DNA of 35,489 nt from NCBI GenBank assembly GCA_947628285.1, contig CANQZK010000003.1:1-35489 (forward strand). The letters run 5' to 3'. The position numbers and the translations under genes are program-made. The DNA comes from an uncultured Muribaculaceae bacterium (GTDB lineage Bacteria; Bacteroidota; Bacteroidia; Bacteroidales; Muribaculaceae). Numbering within the stretch: the stretch's first letter is position 1; each line of letters begins with the position of its first letter. Below are positions 17,667 through 32,355 of this stretch, in pieces. The notes below the pieces were generated by a model. The model was not told where the DNA came from. It saw only the letters and a program-made list of their open reading frames with translations, and did not search any database.

Positions 17667-19268
17667 ATGAAAAAACTTTTACAATATGTAATGCTGACCG
17701 CAGCACTCCCGGCTTTCGGCTGGAATGTAGGCACCGAAGTGACCAAGCGCAGCGCCGTGCTTGAGGAATACACGGGCATTCATTGCCCCAACTGTCCCGA
17801 CGGCCACCGCATGGCAGCCGAGCTGGCCCGCAACCACCCCGACGAGGTATTTGTCGTTTCGATTCACGCCGGCAGTTTCGCCACTCCTAAATACGGTGAG
17901 CTCAACTACATCACCACCGAGGGCCAGGCCATCCACGACCGCTACGACATCAGCGGCTATCCCAGCGGCGTGATCAGCCGCCGCGACAACGGCTTCGGCG
18001 TAAACATCAGCCGCTCCTTATGGGGCTCCAGCGCACGCGAGGTCACCGCGAAGGACTCGCCCGTCAACCTCTACGCCGCATGCACCTATGACGCCGCCAC
18101 CCGCGGCCTTACCGTCAACATCGAGGGCTACTACACCGCCGACATGACCGACCCGCGCCTGACCGTATTCCTGATGCAGAACAACATCCTGGGCCCGCAG
18201 GACGGCGGCAAGCGCGGCGTGGAGTACCCCCACCGCCACATGTTGCGCGACGTCCTGACCGAGAACGTGTTCGGCGACGCCATAGACGTCAAGACAGCCG
18301 GCCAATACTTCAGCAAGGACATCAAAGTTACCCTGCCCGCCGACATCGACGGTGTCAAGCTGGAACCCTACGACATTGAAATCATGGCATTCGTGGCCGA
18401 AGGCGAGGGCGAGATTGTCAAGGCCGCCCGCTGCTTCCCGCAGGTCGAGGCCGAGGCCACCGCTCCGCGCATATTCGACTGCACGCTGCCCTCCATCCCC
18501 ATCGGCTCAAACTACGCCCTGGATTACCTGGAAATGGCCGTCGACAACTACTCGGGCGACGCCCTGACATCGGCCTCGTTCGATTTCACTCTCAACGACA
18601 AGCCCTACAAGCTGGAATGGACCGGCAGCGTCCCCGCCCACGAGCACGCCACCATTCAGATTCCGCTTGACGGCGCCATCAAGACCGTCTTTGACAACGA
18701 CGACAACAAATACTCCATCAAGTGCCGCGCCTTCAACGGCAAGGACCCCGCCCTGGAGACAAGCACCTACAAGGGCAAATTCAGCAAGCTGTTCAGCTAC
18801 CCCTCCGAGCTGACTTTCAAGATCAAGACCGACGTCGACGCCGCCGACAACACCTACCGCATCATCGACGAGCAGGGCAACACCGTAAAGGAATTCGGCC
18901 CCTACCCCAACGGCGAGGACAAGGTCTACGAGGAGAGCGTATCGCTTGAACCCGGCAAGGTCTACGGCCTGGAAATCGCCGACAAGTGGGGCGACGGCAT
19001 CTTCCGTCCGCGCGGCAGCGTCAAAATCTACGGCCCCGGTTCGGCATTGGTGGGCCAGCTCATGGAGATTGACAACTACGGCCTGCGCACCTTCTTCACC
19101 GCATACGACGCCGCATCGGCCGCCGACATCACCGCCGCCGCCACCGTCGTATCCGAAGAATACTACGACCTGAGCGGCCGTCGCCTGGCCGCCGGAGCAC
19201 GCGGATTGGGCATCTGCCGCCGCGTGATGAGCGACGGTACCGTCACCGTCACCAAGACAAACAAATGA
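17667..19268 (+). CDS. Omp28-related exported protein with thioredoxin-like CxxC
   Basis: This 533-residue protein has a short N-terminal export signal (about 1-18). The region 28-260 matches the Omp28 family: VLEEYTGIHCPNCPDGH with C40 and C43, VVSIHAGSFATP, and a cis-Pro-type SGYPSG, which together suggest a thioredoxin-like fold. A beta-rich half follows (about 275-490). The C-terminus (about 500-533, YYDLSGRRLA) resembles a sorting tail, but the usual LPAGIYIV part is replaced by ARGLGICRR, so it looks degenerate. Omp28 was described as an outer-membrane protein of Porphyromonas; a redox role is suggested only by the Cys pair. It is first in a three-gene operon under a canonical promoter and followed after 34 nt by the next gene. 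Confidence 0.85.
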   Translation: MKKLLQYVMLTAALPAFGWNVGTEVTKRSAVLEEYTGIHCPNCPDGHRMAAELARNHPDEVFVVSIHAGSFATPKYGELNYITTEGQAIHDRYDISGYPSGVISRRDNGFGVNISRSLWGSSAREVTAKDSPVNLYAACTYDAATRGLTVNIEGYYTADMTDPRLTVFLMQNNILGPQDGGKRGVEYPHRHMLRDVLTENVFGDAIDVKTAGQYFSKDIKVTLPADIDGVKLEPYDIEIMAFVAEGEGEIVKAARCFPQVEAEATAPRIFDCTLPSIPIGSNYALDYLEMAVDNYSGDALTSASFDFTLNDKPYKLEWTGSVPAHEHATIQIPLDGAIKTVFDNDDNKYSIKCRAFNGKDPALETSTYKGKFSKLFSYPSELTFKIKTDVDAADNTYRIIDEQGNTVKEFGPYPNGEDKVYEESVSLEPGKVYGLEIADKWGDGIFRPRGSVKIYGPGSALVGQLMEIDNYGLRTFFTAYDAASAADITAAATVVSEEYYDLSGRRLAAGARGLGICRRVMSDGTVTVTKTNK

Positions 19269-19302
19269 ATATCAATCACTTTATGTTACTAAATATTCCG
19301 GT

Positions 19303-20994
19303 ATGAAAAAACTTCTACTTCTTTCCACCGCTCTGATGTGCGCCGCTTGCGCACACGCCGGCTGGGGCACAAGTGCCGCCGACCCCGTAGCGTTATACCC
19401 CACCGGTACAACCTGCTATGCCAACGACGTCCGCACCACGCCCGACGGCGGCGTATGGAGCGTAATCTACTACGCAAACCTCCAGAACGCACAGGACGAA
19501 TATGAAACAAACAAGGTAATATACGAGTTTCACGTCCAGCACTGGGACAAGGACGGCAACCCCTCCTTCGCCCCTGAAGGCAAACTCATCAGCGACTACG
19601 CCAACAAATCGTGGACCGTGGTCAGCAACTATCTGACCGTCGACTCCGAGGGCAACGCCATAGTCATGGCCATGGACCGCCGCAACTCCAACGGCCCCCT
19701 GGAAAGCTACACCGCCTACCGCATCAGCCCCACCGGCGAGATGCTCTGGGGCGACGAGGGCAAACCCATCTCCGACCCCACCAAAGCCGCCGAGCAGGTG
19801 GCCATGATGGACTGCGTCCAGCTTGAGGACGGCAGCTTCGTCTTTGCATGGATAGAGATGAACGGCGACGCCCAGAACATCCACATGCAGCGCCTGGACA
19901 AGGACGGCAAGAAGATGTGGGACGAGAGCAAGGTATCGATCCTTGACGAAGTCTCCTCCAACCCCCACCTGGTTGCATCGGGCGACAACACCTGCATCCT
20001 GGTCTACTCACGCACCGCTTCGCAGATTTTCTACGCCCGCAAGCTTGACTTTGAAGGCTCAAGCGTATGGGGCAAGGACGTGCGCATCTACCGCGGCGGC
20101 TGGGGCTCAATCCCCGTGCACACGCTGCTGCACACATGCCCCTCAGGCGACGGCGGCGTGCTCATTGCCTGGAACGACGACCGCGACGTCACCAACATCG
20201 AATCGGCCTTCCTGAGCTACGTCACCCCCGACGGCAAGTTGGGTTTTGACGGTGCATCGGAAGAAGGCGACGTCAAGTTGGGCTACAACGGCATGCGCTC
20301 ATTCAACGTCTGCGCCGCTCCCGCGGCCGACGGCACCGGCTTCTACACCGCCTGGCGCGAGACATCGCCCAGCCAGTCCATTCAGACCATCCGCATGCAG
20401 AAAGTCAGCAAGACCGGCGAACTGCTCTGGGACGAGGACGCCGTTGAGATTGTTCCGCAGGGCGATTACAGCATCGGCTACCTGTCGCTGCAGACCGCAG
20501 GCGAGACTGACGCCATGCTCTTCTACGAGCGCCACTACTCCTATCAGGACCAGTGCAGCTATGCCGTACGCGTCAACAAGGACGGCGAATACGTCTTCGA
20601 CAACCACGAGATAGCCCTGAGCGAGCGCAACCGCAAGGCCAGCGCCCTGGAATCGCACCCCCTGCCCGGCAACACCTCCTGGATATACAATTATGACGAT
20701 GCCGAAGCCGTGGCCGGCGCTAAAACCACGATGATGATGAACCGCTTCAACATCGACGGCACTTTCGGTATTGAAGGCGCCGGCATAGCCGACGTGGCCG
20801 TTGACGCCCCCGCCGTAACCGTTGTGGGCAACGCCGTTTACGCCTCAGGCTGTCAGGTGAAAGTCTACAACCTTGGCGGCGCTCTGGTGGCTGCTGAATC
20901 GCTGGCCGACGGCCGCGCCGTGCTCGACCTCCCCGCCGGCATCTACGTGGCCGACGTCGACGGCAAGACCAACGTTAAAATCACAATTAAATAA
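19303..20994 (+). CDS. Exported propeller-like protein with sorting-type C-terminus
   Basis: I do not recognise a named family. The 563-residue product has a signal peptide (about 1-19). The body shows recurring segments such as DGGVWSVIYY, DGSFVFAWIEMNGD, DGGVLIAWNDDRD and GTGFYTAWRE, each a strand pair centred on an A-W motif and often followed by D-x-x or E-x-x. This spacing suggests a beta-propeller related to BNR/sialidase-like or WD-like repeats. No catalytic residues could be assigned. The tail (about 505-563: VKVYNLGGALVAAESL, then LPAGIYVADV) is a good match to short type IX-like sorting domains. It sits 34 nt after the Omp28 gene and 9 nt before the fibronectin gene, so the three are surely co-transcribed. 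Confidence 0.7.
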   Translation: MKKLLLLSTALMCAACAHAGWGTSAADPVALYPTGTTCYANDVRTTPDGGVWSVIYYANLQNAQDEYETNKVIYEFHVQHWDKDGNPSFAPEGKLISDYANKSWTVVSNYLTVDSEGNAIVMAMDRRNSNGPLESYTAYRISPTGEMLWGDEGKPISDPTKAAEQVAMMDCVQLEDGSFVFAWIEMNGDAQNIHMQRLDKDGKKMWDESKVSILDEVSSNPHLVASGDNTCILVYSRTASQIFYARKLDFEGSSVWGKDVRIYRGGWGSIPVHTLLHTCPSGDGGVLIAWNDDRDVTNIESAFLSYVTPDGKLGFDGASEEGDVKLGYNGMRSFNVCAAPAADGTGFYTAWRETSPSQSIQTIRMQKVSKTGELLWDEDAVEIVPQGDYSIGYLSLQTAGETDAMLFYERHYSYQDQCSYAVRVNKDGEYVFDNHEIALSERNRKASALESHPLPGNTSWIYNYDDAEAVAGAKTTMMMNRFNIDGTFGIEGAGIADVAVDAPAVTVVGNAVYASGCQVKVYNLGGALVAAESLADGRAVLDLPAGIYVADVDGKTNVKITIK

Positions 20995-21003
20995 ACAATC
21001 ATT

Positions 21004-23793
21004 ATGAAGAAACTCACCACATCCATCATATGCCTGGCAGCCATGGCCTTCACGGCCATAACCGCCTCCGGCCAGGCTGTGTGCGGCTACACCGCCACCA
21101 CATCGCAAGGAACGTACACCCCGCTGACCGGCGGCACCGTAATCTATAACGGCGCTGCCGAGGGCGCCACCGTGGGCTCAGGCATCTCCGACGTATACTT
21201 CACCCCCGCGGGCGAAGTCACCGAGGAAGGCACCGCGACCGGCTACGCTATCGGCTTCGACTACCCCTTTGCAGGCGTCAAAAAGTCGTCATTCCTGGTA
21301 TCCGGCTCGGGCTACATCGCTCTGGGCAACGACCAGGTCGACGTCAAGACAGGCACCGGCTGGAACTACCTCGACAACTGGGAGAAAGACCTGCAGGTAC
21401 TGGGCTTCGCACCCCACTACAACATCACCTCCACAGCCGAGAGCCGCGTTGAATACGCCCTCACCGGCACCGGAGATGCTCAACGCCTTGTTGTACAGTT
21501 CAGCAAATTCGGCATGTCCAACTCCATCTGGGGCGACCCCGTTCCCGTCGACTTCCAGATTCAGCTGCACCCCAACGGCGACTTCTCATGCGTCGTAGCC
21601 GGTCTGGGCGCATTCATCACCGCCGAGGATCCCGAACCGAACGCCCCCGGTTTCCGCGCCGGCATCCGCGCCCTGGAATATCTGACCTGCCTGCAGGGCA
21701 CCGTGCCTGACGTGGAATTGGTACACAGCGGCGTATCCGACCTCTGCATCCCCGCCTCGACCCCCGACGGCTTCACCGTCACCTTCAAGGCCCCCGGCAA
21801 GTGCGTCGCTCCCACGGCCCAGCCCACAGCCCTTGAGCTGACATCCACCTCGACAACCGTAAGCGGCACGTTCACCGCAGCCGAGGGCGCCGACACCTAT
21901 CTGGTAGTCCGTAGCACCAAGGCCGTCGCCACATGGGCTCCCGCCAACGGCACAACCTATGAGGTAGGCCAGGTCAACGACGACATCGACATCGCCTACT
22001 TCGGCACCGACTGCGAGTTCTCAACCGATGAGCTCCCCGGCGGCACCACCTACTACTACACCGTCTACGCAGCCGTATCGTTCGGCGTTGAAGGCCCCGC
22101 CTACAACCTCACCGCCCCCCTGAAGGGCACCATAGCCACCAAACCCGCCGGCGCCACCGGTGAAGTCAAGGCCGCCGATACCAATTCCATCACCATCGAC
22201 CTCGCACCCAACGCCGCCGGCGATGAAATCGTGGTAGTGATGAACACCTACTGCGAACGCGACAACTTCGGCAACCACGGCCTCTGCGCCGCACCCGTCG
22301 GCACCGCCAAGGTAGGCGACATCCTGCCCGTGCCCGAAGATTTCGAGCCCTATCGCGGCTTCGAAGCCCCCGAAAACGGCGGTAAGGTAGTTTACGTGGG
22401 CAACGGCGGCGAAGGCATCGTCATCGGCGACCTCGCCCCCTCCACCCTCTACTTCCTGGGCGTATACTCACGCAACGCTGCCGGCGAATGCACCACCGAC
22501 ATAGTTTACCTCGACGCCAGCACCAACATCGTCGCTCCCTACGAGGGCAACTCCGTCAACTTCCCCTTCTTTGACCTGCCCGCCGGCTGGACAACCTCCG
22601 AAGCCAACGCCGAAACACGCACCTTCACCTTCGTTGACCAGCAGAACTACAACGTAACCGAGACCACCCAGGCCGTACAGCAGTACTGCAAGATCAACCG
22701 CGGCAACGCCCAGGGTTGCAACGCATGGCTGGCTCCCAACCCCATCGTAGTCGACGCCCGTCACCTCATGGCACGCTTCCAATACGCCATCACCGAATCG
22801 GCAAGTCGCTTCGACACCCACTGCTACAACGACTGGGCCGAGGGCGACGCCCTGGAACTCCAGGTAAGCGAGGACAACGGTACCACATGGACCACCCTGG
22901 CTAAATATGACAACACCAACAACCCCAAACAGGAAGCCGGAGCCGAACCCCGCGAGGTAACCTACTTCGCCATCGAAGCCGACCTCAACGAATACCGTGG
23001 CAAGACAGTCCTGGTACGCCTCAACTGGACCACCTGCACAACCGCAGCCTGGGGCGTGACAATGTACGTGGACCGCTTCAGCGTTAAGCAGGCCGAATTC
23101 CCCGAAGTTCCCGTCATCACCGTAACCGACATCACCCTCAACTCCGCCAACATCACCTGGAAATCCTCACAGACCGATTACCAGCTCATCTGGCGCGAAA
23201 AAGACTCTGAAATAACCTCTGTAGTCACCGTCAAAGGTGCCATGGCCTACAGCCTCAAGAACCTTGAAGTCAACTCGACCTACACCGTAAGCGTACGCGG
23301 CATCCTGCCCGACGACCAATACACCGAGTGGAGCGACCCCGTTGAATTCACCACCCTTGACTGGCCCGCAGTCGACGCTCCCGCCGACCTGCAGAGCAAC
23401 CTCGACGCCTACTTCACCGACGGCGTAGTCCTCACCTGGGCCACTACCGAAGACATGGAGTCATACGAGGTAGCCTACCGCGAATCCTCCGCCACCGAGT
23501 GGACCACAGTCACAACCGATGAGCCCACCCTCACCCTGAAGGACCTCAAATACGAGACCCGCTACATCTGGAAAGTGCGCGCATTCTGCACACACGACCG
23601 TGAAACCGAGTTCTCCGCACAGGCCAACTTCACCACGCCCGACGAGAGCGCCGGCATCACCGACATCACCGCCGACGACGCCTACAATGCCGAACTCTAC
23701 ACCATCACCGGCATCCGCGTCAACCCCGCCAACGCCCAACCCGGCATCTACATCCTGCGCAGCAACGGCAAGACATCCAAAGTCCGCCTCTAA
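21004..23793 (+). CDS. Exported multi-domain fibronectin type III protein
   Basis: The 929-residue product has a signal peptide (about 1-24), an N-terminal beta domain of the kind that precedes surface adhesin arrays (about 27-262, with FDYPFAGVKKSSFLVSGSGYIALG), two FN3-like domains (about 268-378 and 380-505), a jelly-roll or MAM-like domain (about 515-698: DALELQVSEDNGTTWTTLAKYD), two clearer FN3 domains (about 700-785 and 795-880; SANITWKSSQTDYQLIWRE, then YTVSVRGI) and a short sorting-like tail (about 885-929: LYTITGIRVN, then QPGIYILRSNGK). Likely a surface adhesin or binding protein; ligand unknown. It is the last gene of the Omp28 operon, and a strong terminator follows about 80 nt downstream. 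Confidence 0.78.
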   Translation: MKKLTTSIICLAAMAFTAITASGQAVCGYTATTSQGTYTPLTGGTVIYNGAAEGATVGSGISDVYFTPAGEVTEEGTATGYAIGFDYPFAGVKKSSFLVSGSGYIALGNDQVDVKTGTGWNYLDNWEKDLQVLGFAPHYNITSTAESRVEYALTGTGDAQRLVVQFSKFGMSNSIWGDPVPVDFQIQLHPNGDFSCVVAGLGAFITAEDPEPNAPGFRAGIRALEYLTCLQGTVPDVELVHSGVSDLCIPASTPDGFTVTFKAPGKCVAPTAQPTALELTSTSTTVSGTFTAAEGADTYLVVRSTKAVATWAPANGTTYEVGQVNDDIDIAYFGTDCEFSTDELPGGTTYYYTVYAAVSFGVEGPAYNLTAPLKGTIATKPAGATGEVKAADTNSITIDLAPNAAGDEIVVVMNTYCERDNFGNHGLCAAPVGTAKVGDILPVPEDFEPYRGFEAPENGGKVVYVGNGGEGIVIGDLAPSTLYFLGVYSRNAAGECTTDIVYLDASTNIVAPYEGNSVNFPFFDLPAGWTTSEANAETRTFTFVDQQNYNVTETTQAVQQYCKINRGNAQGCNAWLAPNPIVVDARHLMARFQYAITESASRFDTHCYNDWAEGDALELQVSEDNGTTWTTLAKYDNTNNPKQEAGAEPREVTYFAIEADLNEYRGKTVLVRLNWTTCTTAAWGVTMYVDRFSVKQAEFPEVPVITVTDITLNSANITWKSSQTDYQLIWREKDSEITSVVTVKGAMAYSLKNLEVNSTYTVSVRGILPDDQYTEWSDPVEFTTLDWPAVDAPADLQSNLDAYFTDGVVLTWATTEDMESYEVAYRESSATEWTTVTTDEPTLTLKDLKYETRYIWKVRAFCTHDRETEFSAQANFTTPDESAGITDITADDAYNAELYTITGIRVNPANAQPGIYILRSNGKTSKVRL

Positions 23794-23870
23794 CCCCTCG
23801 GCAGCAATCTAAATAGAATAACCACGAAAAAAGCTGAGAAGCTGAATAAATAATAGAAAGCTGTTAGACA

Positions 23871-23895
23871 CCGCGCCCCCCGGGGCGCGGTTTTT
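23871..23895 (+). terminator. Strong intrinsic terminator of the Omp28 operon
   Basis: A GC-only 9-bp stem (CCGCGCCCC with GGGGCGCGG, 23871-23890) is followed directly by five T at 23891-23895. It stands 77 nt after the stop codon of the fibronectin-type gene. Confidence 0.88.
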
Positions 23896-23965
23896 ACTTC
23901 CCCACCCGAAACGCAAGCATAGATTCACGGGCAGACCACGGGCAGTAAAGCAGGTGTGTCAAAAC

Positions 23966-24078
23966 GACGAAAAGTAGGGGCGCACGGCCCGTGTGTCCGC
24001 GTGCCGGGACACATAAATCATTCATACACAACGCTATGCGAGCGGACGCACGAGCCGTGCGTCCCTACCGGGCGACGT
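23966..24078. repeat. REP/BIME-like intergenic inverted repeat
   Basis: Two 27-bp arms, 23974-24000 and 24042-24068, are inverted copies with only 3 mismatches, and similarity continues outward (AAAACG.CG on each side). The right arm is itself a near-perfect hairpin (GGACGCACG, 3-nt loop, CGTGCGTCC). The element fills the gap between two convergent operons and has no convincing reading frame. Similar GTAGGGGCGCACGGC-type elements are, as I recall, scattered in Bacteroidales genomes. The 350-nt gap 23794-24143 otherwise holds only the two terminators. Confidence 0.75.
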
Positions 24079-24098
24079 TTTGCGGCACTGGGGGGTAT

Positions 24099-24126
24099 AA
24101 AAAAAGCCGCCCGGGGGCGGCTTTTT
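24099..24126. terminator. Bidirectional intrinsic terminator after rpoC
   Basis: A stem AGCCGCCC (24105-24112) with GGGCGGCT (24115-24122) is flanked by an A-run at 24099-24105 and a T-run at 24122-24126. On the minus strand it ends the rpoBC transcript 18 nt after the rpoC stop; on the plus strand it backs up the Omp28-operon terminator. Confidence 0.88.
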
Positions 24127-24143
24127 ATGAGGGGTAGGGTGGA

Positions 24144-28433
<4,290 letters not shown>

Positions 28434-28472
28434 ATATGGTGTGTACGTGTCTACGTGTTAGAGGAAAGGATG

Positions 28473-31400
28473 TTAGTTTTCGAGGTTGATGCTCAGGCCC
28501 AGGCCGCGAAGCTCGTGCAGCAGCACGTTGAGAGATTCGGGGATGCCGGGGACGGGCATCGGCTCGCCCTTGACGATGGCCTCGTAGGCCTTGGAACGGC
28601 CGTTGACGTCGTCGGACTTGATGGTCAGGATTTCCTGCAGGATGTGCGATGCGCCGAATGCCTCGAGCGCCCACACTTCCATCTCGCCGAAACGCTGACC
28701 GCCGAACTGTGCCTTACCGCCCAGAGGCTGCTGGGTGATCAGTGAGTACGGGCCGATGGAGCGTGCATGCATCTTGTCCTCGACCATGTGGCCCAGCTTG
28801 AGCATGTAGATGACGCCCACGGTAGCCGGCTGGTCAAAGCGCTCGCCGGTGCCGCCGTCGTAGAGGTAGGTCTTGCCGTAGCGGGGCAGGCCGGCCTTGT
28901 CGGTCCACTCGTTGAGGTCGTCCATGGTGGCGCCGTCGAAGATGGGAGTGGCGAATTTCTCGCCCAGCTCGCGGCCGGCCCAGCCCAGGACTGTCTCGAA
29001 AATCTGACCCAGGTTCATACGCGAAGGCACGCCCAGGGGGTTCAGACAGATGTCCACGGGGGTACCGTCGGCCAGGAAGGGCATATCCTCCTGACGCACG
29101 ATGCGCGACACGATACCCTTGTTACCGTGACGGCCGGCCATCTTGTCGCCCACGCCGATTTTGCGCTTCTTGGCGATGTAAACCTTGGCAATCTGCATGA
29201 TGCCGGAGGGCAGCTCGTCGCCGATGGAGATGTCGAACTTCTTGCGGCGCAGCTCGGCGTCGATTTCCTTGCTCTTGCGCAGATAATTGACTATGGTGCG
29301 GCGGATGAGGTCGTTGGTGTGCTCGTCCTCGGTCCAGCCGCTGAGGTTTACGGTATCGTAGTTGGTGTCGCGGAGAATCTCGGCGGAGAATTTGGCGCCC
29401 TGCGGGATAATCTCGCTGCCCAGGAAGTCCATGACGCCGTTTGAAGCCTTGCCGGCGGTCAGTGTCATCAGCTTGCCGATGAGCACCTCACGCAGGGCGT
29501 TCTGGCGTTCTTCGTATTCCTCGTCGAGCTTGGGCAACATGGCGTTGGTGCTCTTTGATTTCTTCTTCTTGGCGGCGCGGGAGAACAGGTTGGTGCCGAT
29601 AACGACGCCCTTGAGCGACGGAGTGGCCTTGAGCGAGGCGTCCTTGACGTCGCCGGCCTTGTCGCCGAAGATGGCGCGCAGCAGTTTCTCCTCGGGAGTG
29701 GGGTCGGACTCGCCCTTGGGGGTGATTTTGCCGATCATGATGTCGCCGGGGACCACGTGGGCGCCGATGCGGATGATGCCGCGCTCGTCCAGGTCCTTGG
29801 TGGCGTCCTCGCTCACGTTGGGGATGTCGGAGGTGAGTTCCTCCATACCGCGCTTGGTCTCGCGCACTTCCAGTGAGTACTCGTCCACGTGTACGGATGT
29901 GAGGATATCGTCGCGCACGACGCGTTCGTTGAGCACGATGGCGTCCTCATAGTTGTAACCCTTCCAGGGCATGAATGCAACCTTGAGGTTGCGGCCCAGA
30001 GCCAGCTCGCCGGCCTCGGTGGCGTAGCCTTCGGTGAGGATGTCGCCCTTCTGTACGCGCTGTCCGGCGCTGCAGATGGGGCGCAGGTCGATGGTCATGC
30101 TCTGGTTGGTCTTGCGCCATTTGGGGATGATGTATTCCTTGACGGCGTCGTCGAATGCCACGAATTCCTCGTCTTCGGTGCGGTCATAGCGGATGCGGAT
30201 GACGGTCGAGTCGACAAACTCGATTACGCCGGGGCCTTCGGCCATGATCTGGGTGCGGGAGTCGCGTGCCAGCTGGGCCTCGATACCGGTGCCGACGATG
30301 GGGGCCTCGCTGCGCATCAGGGGCACTGCCTGACGCATCATGTTCGAGCCCATCAGGGCGCGGTTGGCGTCGTCGTGCTCCAGGAAGGGGATGAGCGATG
30401 CGGCGATTGAGGCGATCTGCTGGGGCGAAACGTCCATGAGTTCCACCTCGGCGGGTGCCACAACGGGGAAGTCGGCGTCAAGACGGGCCTTGACACGGTC
30501 GCGGATGAAGGTGCCGTCGGGGTTCAGCGGTGCGTTGCCCTGGGCGATAACCTTGCCTTCCTCAAGCTCGGCGGTCATGTAGACAACCTGGTCGTTGTTG
30601 AGGTTGACGCGGCTGTCCTCCACCTTGCGGTAGGGAGTCTCGATGAAGCCAAGCTCATTGATCTTGGCGTATACGCACAGCGAGCTGATCAGACCGATGT
30701 TGGGGCCTTCAGGGGTCTCGATGGGGCACAGACGGCCGTAGTGGGTGTAATGCACGTCGCGGACCTCGAAGCCGGCGCGCTCACGCGACAGACCGCCGGG
30801 ACCAAGGGCCGACATACGGCGCTTGTGGGTGATCTCGGCCAGCGGGTTGGTCTGGTCCATGAACTGGCTCAGGGCGCTGGTGCCGAAGAATGTATTGATA
30901 ACGCTCGAGATTGTCTTGGCGTTGATGAGGTCGATGGGTGTGAACACCTCGGAGTCACGCACGTTCATGCGCTCGCGGATGGTGCGCGACATACGTGCCA
31001 AACCGACACCGAACTGATTGTAGAGCTGCTCGCCCACGGTGCGGACGCGGCGGTTGCTCAGGTGGTCGATATCGTCGACATCGGTCTTGGAGTTGATCAT
31101 CTCGATGAGGTATTTAATGATGGCAATGATATCCTCCTTGGTGAGGACCTTGACATCCATGGGAATACCGAGGTCGAGTTTCTTGTTGATGCGGTAACGG
31201 CCTACATCGCCCAGGTCGTAGCGCTTCTCGGAGAAGAACAGGTTCTGGATGACTTCACGCGCAGCGGCGTCGTCCGGCGGATCTGCGTTGCGCAGCTGTC
31301 GGTATATGAACTGCACGGCTTCCTTCTCGGAGTTGGTGGGGTCTTTCTGGAGGGTGTTGAAGATGATGCTGTAGTCCGATGTATTGACATCTTCCTTGTG

Positions 31401-32285
31401 CAGCAGGATGGTGCTTACGCCGCTCTCCAGTATTTCGTCAATGTGTTTCTCCTCGAGCACGGTCTCGCGGTCGATGATGACGTCGTTGCGCTCGATTGAA
31501 ACAACTTCGCCGGTATCCTCGTCGGCAAAGTCCTCGATCCAAGTCTTGAGGACACGTGCGGCGAGTTTGCGGCCGATGAGTTTCTTGAGGTTGGTCTTGG
31601 TGACCTTAACTTCCTCGGCCAGGCCGAAGATTTCGATGATGTCCTTATCGCTCTCAAGGCCGATGGCACGCAGCAGCGTGGTCACGGGGAGTTTCTTCTT
31701 GCGGTCGATGTAGGCATACATCACGTTGTTGATATCGGTGGCAAATTCAATCCACGAGCCGCGGAAAGGAATGATGCGCGCCGAGTAGAGCTTTGTGCCG
31801 TTGGCGTGGGTAGTCTGACCGAAGAACACGCCGGGCGAACGGTGCAGCTGCGAAACCACAACACGTTCGGCGCCGTTGATAACGAAAGTTCCCTTCTCGG
31901 TCATGTAGGGGATGGGGCCGAGATAGACGTCCTGAATTTCAGTAGCGAAGTCTTCGTGGTCCGGGTCGGTGCAATAGAGTTTCAGTTTGGCCTTTAACGG
32001 CACCGAATATGTCAGACCGCGTTCGAGACATTCCTCGATTGTATAGCGGGGCGGGTCGATGTAATAGTCGAGAAACTCAAGCACGAAGTTATTGCGAGTG
32101 TCGGCTATCGGGAATTTTTCGGCAAAGACCTTGAACAAGCCCTCGTTCTTTCTTTTCTCGGGGGGCGTGTCCAACTGCAGGAAGTCGCGGAACGACTTGA
32201 GCTGGACTTCAAGGAAGTCAGGGTAAGGAAGCGGATTCTTTACCGAAGCAAAGTTAATGCGTTTTTTATCTGAGGAAACTGACAT
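28473..32285 (-). CDS. rpoB: DNA-directed RNA polymerase subunit beta
   Basis: The 1270-residue second catalytic subunit of RNA polymerase is full length. The rifampicin-pocket segment around 468-499 carries the sensitive-type residues D477, H487 and S492, which correspond to E. coli D516, H526 and S531; E. coli Q510 is Ala471 here. KPxxDGPNIGLI-type and GRHGNKG motifs of the catalytic region are present ([12 protein letters not shown]-like block at about 521-533, AGRHGNKGI further on). It is separated from rplL by 128 nt containing a hairpin and from rpoC by 39 nt. Confidence 0.99.
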   Translation of the reverse strand: MSVSSDKKRINFASVKNPLPYPDFLEVQLKSFRDFLQLDTPPEKRKNEGLFKVFAEKFPIADTRNNFVLEFLDYYIDPPRYTIEECLERGLTYSVPLKAKLKLYCTDPDHEDFATEIQDVYLGPIPYMTEKGTFVINGAERVVVSQLHRSPGVFFGQTTHANGTKLYSARIIPFRGSWIEFATDINNVMYAYIDRKKKLPVTTLLRAIGLESDKDIIEIFGLAEEVKVTKTNLKKLIGRKLAARVLKTWIEDFADEDTGEVVSIERNDVIIDRETVLEEKHIDEILESGVSTILLHKEDVNTSDYSIIFNTLQKDPTNSEKEAVQFIYRQLRNADPPDDAAAREVIQNLFFSEKRYDLGDVGRYRINKKLDLGIPMDVKVLTKEDIIAIIKYLIEMINSKTDVDDIDHLSNRRVRTVGEQLYNQFGVGLARMSRTIRERMNVRDSEVFTPIDLINAKTISSVINTFFGTSALSQFMDQTNPLAEITHKRRMSALGPGGLSRERAGFEVRDVHYTHYGRLCPIETPEGPNIGLISSLCVYAKINELGFIETPYRKVEDSRVNLNNDQVVYMTAELEEGKVIAQGNAPLNPDGTFIRDRVKARLDADFPVVAPAEVELMDVSPQQIASIAASLIPFLEHDDANRALMGSNMMRQAVPLMRSEAPIVGTGIEAQLARDSRTQIMAEGPGVIEFVDSTVIRIRYDRTEDEEFVAFDDAVKEYIIPKWRKTNQSMTIDLRPICSAGQRVQKGDILTEGYATEAGELALGRNLKVAFMPWKGYNYEDAIVLNERVVRDDILTSVHVDEYSLEVRETKRGMEELTSDIPNVSEDATKDLDERGIIRIGAHVVPGDIMIGKITPKGESDPTPEEKLLRAIFGDKAGDVKDASLKATPSLKGVVIGTNLFSRAAKKKKSKSTNAMLPKLDEEYEERQNALREVLIGKLMTLTAGKASNGVMDFLGSEIIPQGAKFSAEILRDTNYDTVNLSGWTEDEHTNDLIRRTIVNYLRKSKEIDAELRRKKFDISIGDELPSGIMQIAKVYIAKKRKIGVGDKMAGRHGNKGIVSRIVRQEDMPFLADGTPVDICLNPLGVPSRMNLGQIFETVLGWAGRELGEKFATPIFDGATMDDLNEWTDKAGLPRYGKTYLYDGGTGERFDQPATVGVIYMLKLGHMVEDKMHARSIGPYSLITQQPLGGKAQFGGQRFGEMEVWALEAFGASHILQEILTIKSDDVNGRSKAYEAIVKGEPMPVPGIPESLNVLLHELRGLGLSINLEN

Positions 32286-32355
32286 CTATGAAATTAGGTT
32301 AATTGAGAGATTGATAAGGAGGGGAGAGACAGGGAACTCTAATTACGACACAAAG

